Positions 14,866 to 22,116 of a DNA stretch of 45,917 nt are shown here, piece after piece. The position numbers were made by a program, and so were the translations under genes. Below the pieces are notes generated by a model. The model ran no database searches. It saw nothing but the letters and a program-made list of their open reading frames with translations, and was not told where the DNA came from. The stretch is from Bacteroidales bacterium. Its GTDB lineage: Bacteria; Bacteroidota; Bacteroidia; Bacteroidales; WCHB1-69. How positions within the stretch are numbered: the stretch's first letter is position 1; each line of letters starts with the position of its first letter. Location: assembly GCA_016285085.1 (NCBI GenBank), contig JAEEQA010000010.1:1-45917 (forward strand). The letters are read 5' to 3'.

Positions 14866-15777
14866 ATGAAAAAAGCCATCACTTTCACCATTGCATTTTT
14901 GCTGACCTTCTGCCTGTCGGCGCAATCGGCCACGTATGAATATGCCAAGCGGGACACGGGATACCTCTGCCTTGACCTGTACCAGCCCGCCACGCCCCAA
15001 ACCGACAACTACTGCATCGTCTTCGTGTTCGGCGGCGGCTTCATCGTGGGGCAGCGCAACTCCCCCGAACACGTGGAATACGCCCGGCAGTTGACCGAGC
15101 AGGGATACACCGTGGCCTGCATCGACTACCGCCTCGGGCTGAAAGGCGCGGACCTCAGCGGCCTGAAAATCATAAAAGCGCTGGACAAAGCCATCCAGAT
15201 GGCCGTGGAGGATCTTTTCGATGCCACTGCCTTTCTGGTCAAGAACGCGCAGAAGTTCAACATCAGTCCTGACAAAATCATCCTTTGCGGGAGCAGCGCC
15301 GGCGCCATTACGGTGCTCCAAGGCGATTATGAACTCTGCAACCGCACCGAAATCGCCAAAGTTCTCCCCAACGACTTCCATTACGCCGGCGTCATCTCCT
15401 TTTCCGGCGCCATCTACTCGCATCACGGCAGGGTGAAATACAAGGAGACGCCTGCACCCACCCTCCTGCTGCACGGCATCTGCGACAGGTTGTTAACCTA
15501 CAAGTCCATACGGTTCGCAAACCTCGGCTTCTTCGGCAGCGCCAAGATTGCCAAACAGTTCGAGAAATACGACTACGCCTACTTCATCCGCCGCTACGAA
15601 GGGCTGGGGCACGAGGTCGCCATGTTGATGATGCACGAACTCAACCTGACCGACTTTTTCATACAGAAATACATCAAAGAAAAACAGTTCCTCCAGATTG
15701 ACGAGGAACTGTATGACGGGACGGTGGAATCCACGAAGTGGACGCACATCCGGCCATGGCAGGTTTATAAACGTTAA
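14866..15777 (+). CDS. Secreted alpha/beta hydrolase (esterase/lipase-like)
   Basis: A 303-residue exported alpha/beta hydrolase. The ATG at 14866 gives a clean signal peptide (MKKAITFTIAFLLTFCLSA); a longer in-frame form reaching back into tgt would lose it. An oxyanion-type segment FVFGGGFIVG lies at 53-62. The nucleophile elbow is GSSAG (142-146) with Ser144. Asp207 (HGICD) and His249 (GLGHE) complete the probable triad. It resembles carboxylesterases and acetylesterases that act on small esters or on acetylated carbohydrates; the substrate is not evident. It lies 71 bases after tgt with no terminator between, so co-transcription is likely, and it is convergent with the MBL-fold gene nine bases away. 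Confidence 0.9.
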   Translation: MKKAITFTIAFLLTFCLSAQSATYEYAKRDTGYLCLDLYQPATPQTDNYCIVFVFGGGFIVGQRNSPEHVEYARQLTEQGYTVACIDYRLGLKGADLSGLKIIKALDKAIQMAVEDLFDATAFLVKNAQKFNISPDKIILCGSSAGAITVLQGDYELCNRTEIAKVLPNDFHYAGVISFSGAIYSHHGRVKYKETPAPTLLLHGICDRLLTYKSIRFANLGFFGSAKIAKQFEKYDYAYFIRRYEGLGHEVAMLMMHELNLTDFFIQKYIKEKQFLQIDEELYDGTVESTKWTHIRPWQVYKR

Positions 15778-15786
15778 TTCCACCCT

Positions 15787-16551
15787 CTACGGCACCTCAA
15801 TCACCTCATTGTCAATTCCCAGGGAAACATTTTCGGGAAGCGTTGGCATCACTTCCGTATATAGTCCCAAATGATGGCTGATGTGCGTGAGGTAGGCATG
15901 TTTGGGTTGTATCGTGCGGATAATGTTCAAGGCCTGCTCAAGGTTGAAGTGCGAATAGTGTTCTTCCTTCCGCAAAGCATTGATAACCAAAACATCCACC
16001 CCCTTTATTTTTTTCAATTCAGAAGCGGAGATGAAACTTCCGTCGGTGATATAGGCGAAATTCCGGATCCGATAGCCGAGAATGGGAAGGGTCATGTGGC
16101 GCACCCGTATGGGCTGGATTTCCACGTCTCCAATCTTGAAAGGTTCGGGTTTGATGGGATTCAGGGCGATGGTCGGCACACCGGGGTATTTGTGCTCGGC
16201 GAAGGCGTATTCAAACTCGCGGTGCAGCGCCCGCATCACGCGGGGAAGTCCGTAAAGGTTGAGGGTCTGGTTCATCATGAAGTTGATGGGACGCACATCG
16301 TCAAGGCCGGCGGTATGGTCGCGGTGCTCGTGCGTGTAAAGAACGGCATCGAGGCGGGTGACGCCGGCGCGCAGCAACTGCATACGAAGGTCCGGGCCCG
16401 TGTCGATCAGGATGTTGAGTCCGTCCACAGTGACGAGTGCAGAGGTGCGAAAACGGTGATCCCGAGGGTCTTCGGACGTGCAGACGGGACAGTGGCAGCC
16501 GATGATGGGAATTCCCTGCGATGTACCTGTGCCTAAAAGTCTTACTTGCAT
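15787..16551 (-). CDS. MBL-fold metallohydrolase, PhnP/cyclic phosphodiesterase-like
   Basis: A 254-residue metallo-beta-lactamase-fold enzyme. The metal motif is THEHRDH (73-79), with further ligands expected at H152 (VRHM) and Asp170 (ITDGS). The N-terminus has GTGTSQGIP (7-15) and a cysteine cluster CHCPVC (19-24), the arrangement of PhnP-type phosphodiesterases that bind an extra structural zinc. A role as a cytosolic phosphodiesterase on a cyclic phosphate or nucleotide is likely; the substrate is unknown. Its start codon overlaps the end of the sirtuin gene by ten bases, so the two are translationally coupled. Bacteroidota encode many proteins of this group near tRNA or housekeeping genes. 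Confidence 0.92.
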   Translation of the reverse strand: MQVRLLGTGTSQGIPIIGCHCPVCTSEDPRDHRFRTSALVTVDGLNILIDTGPDLRMQLLRAGVTRLDAVLYTHEHRDHTAGLDDVRPINFMMNQTLNLYGLPRVMRALHREFEYAFAEHKYPGVPTIALNPIKPEPFKIGDVEIQPIRVRHMTLPILGYRIRNFAYITDGSFISASELKKIKGVDVLVINALRKEEHYSHFNLEQALNIIRTIQPKHAYLTHISHHLGLYTEVMPTLPENVSLGIDNEVIEVP

Positions 16552-17228
16552 TGCAATAATCTTTCTCTCAAAATTCTCATCCCCACAGTGGCTTTCTCAC
16601 GGATGAACTCCACGCGGCGGCTCACGGGCTGCACCTCCTTCGGATCAATCAAATAAATCTGGCAGTCCATCGGGGCATAGTACAAAAGTCCAGCCGCCGG
16701 ATAGACGTTCAGGGACGTGCCAATAATCACCAGAATGTCCGCCTTTTCAATTTCGGCGGCGGCATCGGCGAGCAATGGCACCTCCTCTCCGAACCATACG
16801 ATGAAGGGGCGTTTCATGCCGCCGTCGGCGCACTTCTCCCCGTACTGGAACTCGGCATAGCCGATGTCTTCCACGCAGCGTTTGCCACGGTCGCTGCACA
16901 CTTTCGTCAGCTCGCCGTGCAGGTGGATGACCTTGGTGGAGCCGCCCCGCTCGTGCAGATTGTCCACGTTCTGCGTCACCACGGTGACATCGAAGTCCTT
17001 TTCCAGTTCGCCGATGATCTTGTGGGCTTCGTTCGGCTGTGCCGTTTCCAGCTGGCGGCGCCGCTCGTTGTAGAACTTCACCATCAGCTCAGGATTGCGG
17101 TCCCACCCCTCGATGGAGGCGACATCCTCCACATTGTAGTTTTCCCAAAGTCCATCACTGTCGCGGAAGGTCTTGATGCCGCTCTCCGCGCTCACGCCGG
17201 CACCGGATAAAAAGACTAATTTTTTCAT
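16542..17228 (-). CDS. cobB: NAD-dependent protein deacylase (sirtuin, class III-like)
   Basis: A 228-residue Sir2 family enzyme removing acyl groups from lysines at the cost of NAD. Visible motifs: GAGVSAESGI (9-18), TFRDSDGLW (20-28), TQNVDNLH (85-92), the catalytic His104 in HLHGEL (102-107), and GTSLNVYPAAG (170-180). Y53 and R56 (YNER) form the pair that marks SIRT5/CobB-type desuccinylases and demalonylases. The usual pair of CxxC zinc knuckles is missing; only C111, C118 and C133 occur in that region. The structural zinc is therefore probably absent or differently held. It is the first gene of a two-gene operon with the MBL-fold gene. Confidence 0.94.
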   Translation of the reverse strand: MKKLVFLSGAGVSAESGIKTFRDSDGLWENYNVEDVASIEGWDRNPELMVKFYNERRRQLETAQPNEAHKIIGELEKDFDVTVVTQNVDNLHERGGSTKVIHLHGELTKVCSDRGKRCVEDIGYAEFQYGEKCADGGMKRPFIVWFGEEVPLLADAAAEIEKADILVIIGTSLNVYPAAGLLYYAPMDCQIYLIDPKEVQPVSRRVEFIREKATVGMRILRERLLQCK

Positions 17229-17253
17229 AGAAAAGAGTTGATTTTTCGGGTTG

Positions 17254-17261
17254 CAAAGGTA
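17254..17261 (-). promoter_or_regulatory. Promoter element for the sirtuin operon
   Basis: Minus-strand TACCTTTG matches TAnnTTTG, 25 bases before the ATG. No TTG at the usual spacing. Confidence 0.48.
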
Positions 17262-17434
17262 CTGCTAATTTTTGGACGAGAGAAGGCATCGGAGAAAAAA
17301 GAACAATTATTGGGGCGTTCATGCCAACTTCTTTTAAGATTTCTTTTTTTCATTCCATCTGAAAAAGAAGTAAAATTGGATGAACTACAATCTGATGGTT
17401 CTGGCATCATAGACGGAATGGCGGTGCCACATTT

Positions 17435-17772
17435 CTAACCTGCCATTTCTCGCACCTGATCCTCGCATACGCCCGTCGCTTTCACAACATCCTCAATGGA
17501 AAGTCCGGTTGGTTCGCCCGCTGCATCTCAATGATGAAGTTCTGCTGGTTCTGGTCCACACACAGCAGGTCGAAAACTGCCCGCCGTTCGGTGTCGTTCA
17601 GGCCATACTGTTCTGTGGGCAAGTAGGTTACATCTGTAATGATGCCCGTGTACTTGGAAACGAAGCTGTTGAGGAAGTCAATGAGGAAACGTTTGTTCGC
17701 CTCTGTGCCAAAGATTTTCTTGAAAGTGAAATCCGTGGTAGGAATCTGGAAAATGTTTTTGTTCTTTGCCAT
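17435..17772 (-). pseudogene. Remnant of an Rpn/PD-(D/E)XK nuclease family (putative transposase-like) gene with a large internal deletion
   Basis: The open part (17772-17482, 96 residues) begins like Rpn-family proteins: an N-terminal TDFTFKKIFGTEANKRFLID (13-32) and the nuclease core with VFDLLCVDQ and FIIEMQ. It ends prematurely. In another frame, starting right where the first ends, the minus strand reads TGLSIEDVVKATGVCEDQV and stops at 17435. That is the typical extreme C-terminus of these proteins. Intact members are about 300 residues, so roughly two thirds of the gene was removed by one deletion that also shifted the frame. The promoter (17805-17835) survives. The family promotes recombination or acts as a nuclease; this copy should be inactive. 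Confidence 0.8.
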
Positions 17773-17804
17773 AACTTTATGATTTAATTAATGAATAACG
17801 ATGG

Positions 17805-17835
17805 CAAAGATACGATATGGGCAACCGCTTGTCAA
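17805..17835 (-). promoter_or_regulatory. Well-formed promoter of the Rpn pseudogene
   Basis: On the minus strand, TTG (17835-17833), 20 bases, then TATCTTTG (17812-17805): a full match to the Bacteroidetes consensus, 32 bases before the ATG. Confidence 0.62.
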
Positions 17836-18026
17836 GAGGTCAATTTATTGGTTTTTAGATGGTTAAAACATTGCGGATTTTATTCCTTTTGTGGTATGAT
17901 TTTGAGGGAAACAGGGTGTTGAAAAGGGTGATGTACAGAATTGGAGGCATGTTGAAAACTTTTTTCTGCAACGGCATCGTGAAAATGGAACCAAGAGATT
18001 TGTTTGCGGCTACAGCGTTTCTGAAA
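17836..18026. other. Spacer with no supportable gene
   Basis: Lies between the pseudogene promoter and the end of the transporter gene. A 90-codon plus-strand frame (17859-18131) overlaps the transporter and shows no domain, signal or coding character. No terminator hairpin was recognised. Confidence 0.4.
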
Positions 18027-18917
18027 TCATTTCATCACTCTGTCTTTCCGCCAAAGTTGGTAGCTGTTGTACAGATTCTGCCAGATGGAGTACATGGCCG
18101 GAAAGGTGGCAGCCAGCGGCTGCAAGTATAGAGTGGACATCCAGATGGCAAGGGCCGTGTTGCGCTGTCCAAGCCCCTGTCCGCCGGAAACCGTGTCGCC
18201 ATAATGCCGCCCGATGGCTCTGCCCACCGCAAATTGCACCGCACACGCCAGCATCGACGCGACAGAAAGTCCAACAATTTCCATAATATGTCCCGCCCCA
18301 TGCAAGTAGATAAAGTCAATGGTCTGACCGAGGGTGATCATCAGCGCCATTGACCATAGATAGAACGACGCGCCTTTGTAGCGGGCGATGAAGTTGTTGA
18401 CCTTCGGCGCAAACAACTGCAACAGAATGCTCAACACCAAAGGCATAATCAGCGTTGGGGCGATTTTTGACAATATCAACAGAAATGAATCCCAAAACGG
18501 CATCGTGACATTAATGCCGATAAACGAAAAATAGACCGGCGCAAGCAAGGCAACACCGAAGTTTCCCACCAACGTGTAGGTGGTGATGGTGGAACGATCC
18601 GCGCCAAGCATACAGGCTATCACCACCACCGAGGCGGCCACCGGACTGAGGATTCCGATGAGCACCCCCTGCGCCAACAACTCGTTGAACGGGTGCAGCA
18701 ACAGGTAGCCGCCCAAACTGACGAACACCTGGAAGGCCAGCAGCCACCAATGCAGGGGACGGACCCGCAGCGTGCGCACCTCCACCGAACTGAAATTCAG
18801 AAAAAGGATGGTGAAAATCAGGAACGGGACCACCGGCTTCGCCATCGCTAAATAGTGATGGAAAAGGAGTCCCACGACAATCGCCACAGGCAGCACGAAA
18901 CTACGGAATCTCTGCAT
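18027..18917 (-). CDS. Bile acid:sodium symporter-like transporter (BASS/SBF family)
   Basis: A 296-residue integral membrane protein with nine or ten predicted helices. It resembles the SBF-like branch of the BASS family, which exchanges or co-transports organic anions with sodium. Conserved-looking elements are ILSPVAASVVVIACMLGAD (89-107) in the crossover region and GGQGLGQRNTALAIWM (245-260), the second crossover signature. The gene starts one base after the fumarase stop codon, so the pair is one transcription unit with tight coupling. An organic acid related to fumarate or malate is therefore a possible substrate. That is inference from context; the family also carries bile acids, pyruvate and other anions. 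Confidence 0.88.
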   Translation of the reverse strand: MQRFRSFVLPVAIVVGLLFHHYLAMAKPVVPFLIFTILFLNFSSVEVRTLRVRPLHWWLLAFQVFVSLGGYLLLHPFNELLAQGVLIGILSPVAASVVVIACMLGADRSTITTYTLVGNFGVALLAPVYFSFIGINVTMPFWDSFLLILSKIAPTLIMPLVLSILLQLFAPKVNNFIARYKGASFYLWSMALMITLGQTIDFIYLHGAGHIMEIVGLSVASMLACAVQFAVGRAIGRHYGDTVSGGQGLGQRNTALAIWMSTLYLQPLAATFPAMYSIWQNLYNSYQLWRKDRVMK

Positions 18918-18918
18918 A

Positions 18919-20301
18919 TCAGACCATCTTTTCGGGAACGACCCACGCGTCGAACTCTTCCGCGGTCAACAGTTTCAACTCCAGTGCAGACTCTTTCAGC
19001 GTCAATCCATTGGCATGGGCGTGCTGGGCGATTTTGGCGGCGTTGGCGTACCCGATGTGCGGGTTGAGCGCCGTCACCAGCATCAACGAATTGTCAAGGT
19101 TGTAGCGGATGCTGTCAATATTGGGCTTCACCCCGCGCACGCAATGTTCTTCAAAGGAGAGGACGGCATCGTGCAGCAGTCCCATCGACTGGCACAGGCA
19201 GTTGCCGATGAGCGGCATGAAGACATTGAGTTCCAGATGTCCCTGCATGCCGCCGGTGGTGACGGCCACGTCGTTGCCGATGACCTGGCAACACACCATT
19301 GCCAGCGCCTCGCACTGCGTAGGGTTCACCTTGCCCGGCATGATGGAAGAGCCGGGTTCGTTGCTGGGAAGCACCAACTCCCCTATCCCGCAGCGCGGCC
19401 CTGAACCCAAAAGCCGGAAGTCGTTGGCAATCTTCATCAAAGAGACCGCCGTGCGCTTCAACGCCCCCGACATTTCCACAAGCGAGTCGTGCGACGCCAT
19501 CGCCTCGAAGCGGTTGGGGGCGGCGGTGAGTGCCAAACCCGTGAACTGGCTGAGGTAGCCAATCATTTTTTCAATGTAACCGGCGGGGGTGTTCAGTCCC
19601 GTGCCCACCGCCGTGCCCCCTATCGGCAGTTCCGAAACATGGACACAGGCACTTTGGATGTTTTCCATACAGTGCTGTACCTGAGAGGCATACCCTGAGA
19701 ACTCCTGTCCCAATGTCAGCGGGGTGGCATCCATCAGATGGGTGCGGCCTATTTTCACAATGCCCGCGAATTCTTCCGACTTGGCCGCCAGCGTGTCGTG
19801 CAGCTGCTGCAGGGCAGGCAGCAGTCCCTGTTCGGCCCACAGCACCGTGGCGAGGCGCAGGGCCGTCGGGAACACGTCGTTGGTGGACTGCGACCTGTTC
19901 ACGTCGTCGTTGGGATGGACAAAGCGGTCGAGGCCGCGGATTTCACCGTGCTTGAGGATTTCGGCGCGGTTGGACACCACCTCGTTGACGTTCATGTTGG
20001 TCTGTGTGCCGGAGCCGGTCTGCCACACGGGCAGCGGGAACTCGTCGGCCAGAGCCCCCTCCATGATCTCGTCGCAGCACTGGCTGATGAGGTCGCGCTT
20101 CTCTTCCGGAAGCACGCCGCACGCACAGTTGGCGTAAGCGGCGGCTTTCTTCACCACGGCGATGCTGTGGATGATTTCCACCGGCATCAGCTGCGTGCCG
20201 ATGGCGAAGTTGAGGCGGGCACGCTCGGTCTGTGCTCCCCACAGGGCTTCTGCGGGGACCCGCACCTCGCCCAAAGAATCCTTCTCTATTCGGTTATCCA
20301 T
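18919..20301 (-). CDS. fumC: Fumarate hydratase, class II
   Basis: A 460-residue iron-free fumarase that interconverts fumarate and malate, part of the fumarate-reduction branch of central metabolism in Bacteroidales. I chose the ATG at 20301 (MDNRIEKDSLGEV), matching the family start; an upstream in-frame start would lie over the promoter. Signatures are GSGTQTNMNVNEV (96-108), HPNDDVNRSQSTND (129-142), GRTHLMDATP (185-194) with His188, and GSSIMPGKVNP (317-327) with the catalytic serine loop. Length is normal. It precedes the BASS-family transporter by one base. Class II aspartase is excluded because the GTGLNTPAGY (233-242) and the C-terminal part are fumarase-like. Confidence 0.97.
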   Translation of the reverse strand: MDNRIEKDSLGEVRVPAEALWGAQTERARLNFAIGTQLMPVEIIHSIAVVKKAAAYANCACGVLPEEKRDLISQCCDEIMEGALADEFPLPVWQTGSGTQTNMNVNEVVSNRAEILKHGEIRGLDRFVHPNDDVNRSQSTNDVFPTALRLATVLWAEQGLLPALQQLHDTLAAKSEEFAGIVKIGRTHLMDATPLTLGQEFSGYASQVQHCMENIQSACVHVSELPIGGTAVGTGLNTPAGYIEKMIGYLSQFTGLALTAAPNRFEAMASHDSLVEMSGALKRTAVSLMKIANDFRLLGSGPRCGIGELVLPSNEPGSSIMPGKVNPTQCEALAMVCCQVIGNDVAVTTGGMQGHLELNVFMPLIGNCLCQSMGLLHDAVLSFEEHCVRGVKPNIDSIRYNLDNSLMLVTALNPHIGYANAAKIAQHAHANGLTLKESALELKLLTAEEFDAWVVPEKMV

Positions 20302-20322
20302 AACGTTGATATTAACGGGCGG

Positions 20323-20330
20323 CAAAAATA
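20323..20330 (-). promoter_or_regulatory. Promoter element for the fumC operon
   Basis: Minus-strand TATTTTTG matches TAnnTTTG, 21 bases before the chosen ATG, which supports that start. No TTG at the usual distance. Confidence 0.5.
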
Positions 20331-20385
20331 CGATTTTCAAACTGAAAACTGAGAAGTGAAAAATGAAAAGTTACGGTTTTTTTTG

Positions 20386-20393
20386 TACTTTTG
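20386..20393 (+). promoter_or_regulatory. Promoter element for the 530-aa secreted protein gene
   Basis: TACTTTTG matches TAnnTTTG, 37 bases before the ATG at 20431. The upstream TTG box is not evident. Confidence 0.48.
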
Positions 20394-20430
20394 CCCCTTC
20401 GATTTTCAAGGACAATAATCATCCAACAAT

Positions 20431-22023
20431 ATGAAAAACAAAGGAATCCTCTCCATTATCGCCCTCCTTTTTGCAACCTTGTGCCTTCAGGCCCAGACGC
20501 CGCTGACTGAGGGTGGCGGCCCGACGGTGGCAAAGTGCAATGCCGCTCTGTCCGACCAGACCCTCCTGAAACAGGATGACAAAAGCGCCATCTTTTACCT
20601 CCACACTTACAGCGACAATCCCAAGCAACAGTATCAGGGAATCGTGACCTACAACAAGAGCACCGGCACCACATACAACGAGGACGTCATCCTGCCCGAC
20701 GGTTACCGTCCCCTCTTCTTCCGGCCCTGCGGCGAGAATTACTTCGGATGCTACTACCGCCTCAACCGCGCCAAGAAAAGCTTCGATTACGCCACCGTCA
20801 CCTTCCCGCAGAAGAAAAGCACCAGCGGCGTGCGCAACATCACCCCTACCGTAAACACCTCCATCGACCTCTCCGACCGCGGCGACATCGCCAAGTTCAC
20901 GGCCGTTTCGCCCGACCAGTCTAAGTTCGCGGTGGTACTCGTCGCCCCCGACCTCAACTACCGCACCCACTACTTCTACTGCTTCGTCTATGACAAGGAC
21001 GGCAACGAGGTTTGGACCGAGAAATACACCCCTGCCCTGTCGGGAAGCCGCTTCACCGTCCACGACATCGAGCTCACCCGCAAGGGCGAAATCATTCTTC
21101 TGGTCAACTCCGTCAAAGGAAAGAATGCCCTCATCCAGCTTTTCAGCTGCACGGAAGACGGCATCTCCTCCACGGACGAAACCGTGGATTTCGGCTACAT
21201 CAGCTCCATGAAGATGCTCCGGCTCAACAACCAGCTCAAGGAAATCTTTGTCGGCGGCTACTTCAACGCCTCGTCGCAAGGAGGCACTACCGGCTTCTTC
21301 AATCTGATATACAACCCCGACAAAAAAACGTTCACCTCCAAACACCACGACACGTTTGAATACAAGGACAAAACCGTTTACGACGACTTCACCGAAGCGG
21401 ACTACACCATCAAATGCGACTATCTGTTTGAAATGCCCGACAAAATCGTGATGATGATCGGCGAACAATTTATAACCGTCCAACAGCACGGGGAAAAGAG
21501 TGCCACAGCCTACAAGCACATCACGAACAACATCTACGGCAACAAGTTCGCCCTCAACGGGAACAACCTCGGCGTAATCAAGGTGCAGCGCCATATCAGT
21601 GCCGGCAGCGGCAGTCTGGTCAGCCAGCGTGAGGAAGGCGAACGCATCGGCAAATCCGTCCTCTACGAGAAAACCTCTGCACCCAAAATGCCCACATTCG
21701 CCAATCTGGGCATCACCTACTCCCCCATCGTGCAAGGGAATACAATATATATATTGTATGAAGACCTGGCAGCGAACTATGCCGAAGACGCCACCGACTG
21801 GGAGCCCGCCGCCGTTGAAAAGGCCGACAACAACTGTGTCGTGCTGACCCGCATGGACTACAGCGCGGACAAAAAAGTGGTGATGATGCCCGCGAAATCC
21901 GCCCAGACCTTCCACAAGATCTGGTGCATCGACGGACAGGACATCTATTTTGGAATGTCAGGCAAGAAAGACTACTCCATCCAGAAGTTCAAACTGGACG
22001 GCAAGTGGAGCTGGGACAAATAA
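20431..22023 (+). CDS. Secreted protein of unknown function, possibly beta-propeller-like
   Basis: A 530-residue exported protein. A signal peptide (about 1-22) ends at LCLQAQ. The rest is rich in aromatic and Gly/Asp/Lys residues with short hydrophobic strands. Recurring patterns such as FAVVLVAP, EIILLVNS and VMMIGEQF suggest repeated four-stranded blades, but no named domain can be assigned. There is no lipobox, membrane anchor or type IX sorting domain, so a periplasmic location is the best guess. It is a single gene between divergent fumC and typA, ending at a hairpin terminator. A short AT-only palindrome (21740-21759) interrupts an otherwise GC-rich coding sequence. Confidence 0.85.
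   Translation: MKNKGILSIIALLFATLCLQAQTPLTEGGGPTVAKCNAALSDQTLLKQDDKSAIFYLHTYSDNPKQQYQGIVTYNKSTGTTYNEDVILPDGYRPLFFRPCGENYFGCYYRLNRAKKSFDYATVTFPQKKSTSGVRNITPTVNTSIDLSDRGDIAKFTAVSPDQSKFAVVLVAPDLNYRTHYFYCFVYDKDGNEVWTEKYTPALSGSRFTVHDIELTRKGEIILLVNSVKGKNALIQLFSCTEDGISSTDETVDFGYISSMKMLRLNNQLKEIFVGGYFNASSQGGTTGFFNLIYNPDKKTFTSKHHDTFEYKDKTVYDDFTEADYTIKCDYLFEMPDKIVMMIGEQFITVQQHGEKSATAYKHITNNIYGNKFALNGNNLGVIKVQRHISAGSGSLVSQREEGERIGKSVLYEKTSAPKMPTFANLGITYSPIVQGNTIYILYEDLAANYAEDATDWEPAAVEKADNNCVVLTRMDYSADKKVVMMPAKSAQTFHKIWCIDGQDIYFGMSGKKDYSIQKFKLDGKWSWDK
21740..21759. repeat. Perfect 20-bp AT-rich palindrome inside a coding region
   Basis: ATACAATATATATATTGTAT is its own reverse complement. It encodes TIYILY with rare-looking ATA and TTG codons in a GC-rich gene. 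Its first 15 bases recur at 24636-24650 in the kinase-like gene. Confidence 0.7.
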
Positions 22024-22046
22024 CCCCAACATCATATTTTAGCTTA

Positions 22047-22094
22047 CAAGGTGCAGAAAAAAAATTATTTTACTATTTTTGCACCTTGTTTTTT
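22047..22094 (+). terminator. Terminator of the 530-aa protein gene
   Basis: CAAGGTGC (22047-22054) pairs perfectly with GCACCTTG (22081-22088). The pairing extends inward through A-rich and T-rich arms, and TTTTTT follows. It is 24 bases after the stop codon. Confidence 0.75.
22074..22081 (+). promoter_or_regulatory. Possible promoter element for typA, embedded in the terminator
   Basis: TATTTTTG matches TAnnTTTG, 35 bases before the GTG start of typA, and overlaps the right arm of the upstream terminator hairpin. No upstream TTG box is visible. Confidence 0.38.
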
Positions 22095-22116
22095 GTTGAA
22101 TTAAATCTATTTCAAA

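Noticed and set aside
17225..17410. A 61-codon minus-strand frame overlapping the sirtuin start
   Set aside because: The Ser/Phe-rich sequence has no family features and overlaps the sirtuin promoter. It is not the missing middle of the Rpn gene either.
17435..17772. Active insertion sequence
   Set aside because: No terminal inverted repeats or target duplication are visible, and two thirds of the nuclease gene is missing, so only a remnant can be claimed.
20419..21915. A 498-codon minus-strand frame opposite the 530-aa secreted protein
   Set aside because: The plus-strand frame has a signal peptide, promoter element and terminator. The reverse frame has none and is compositionally biased.
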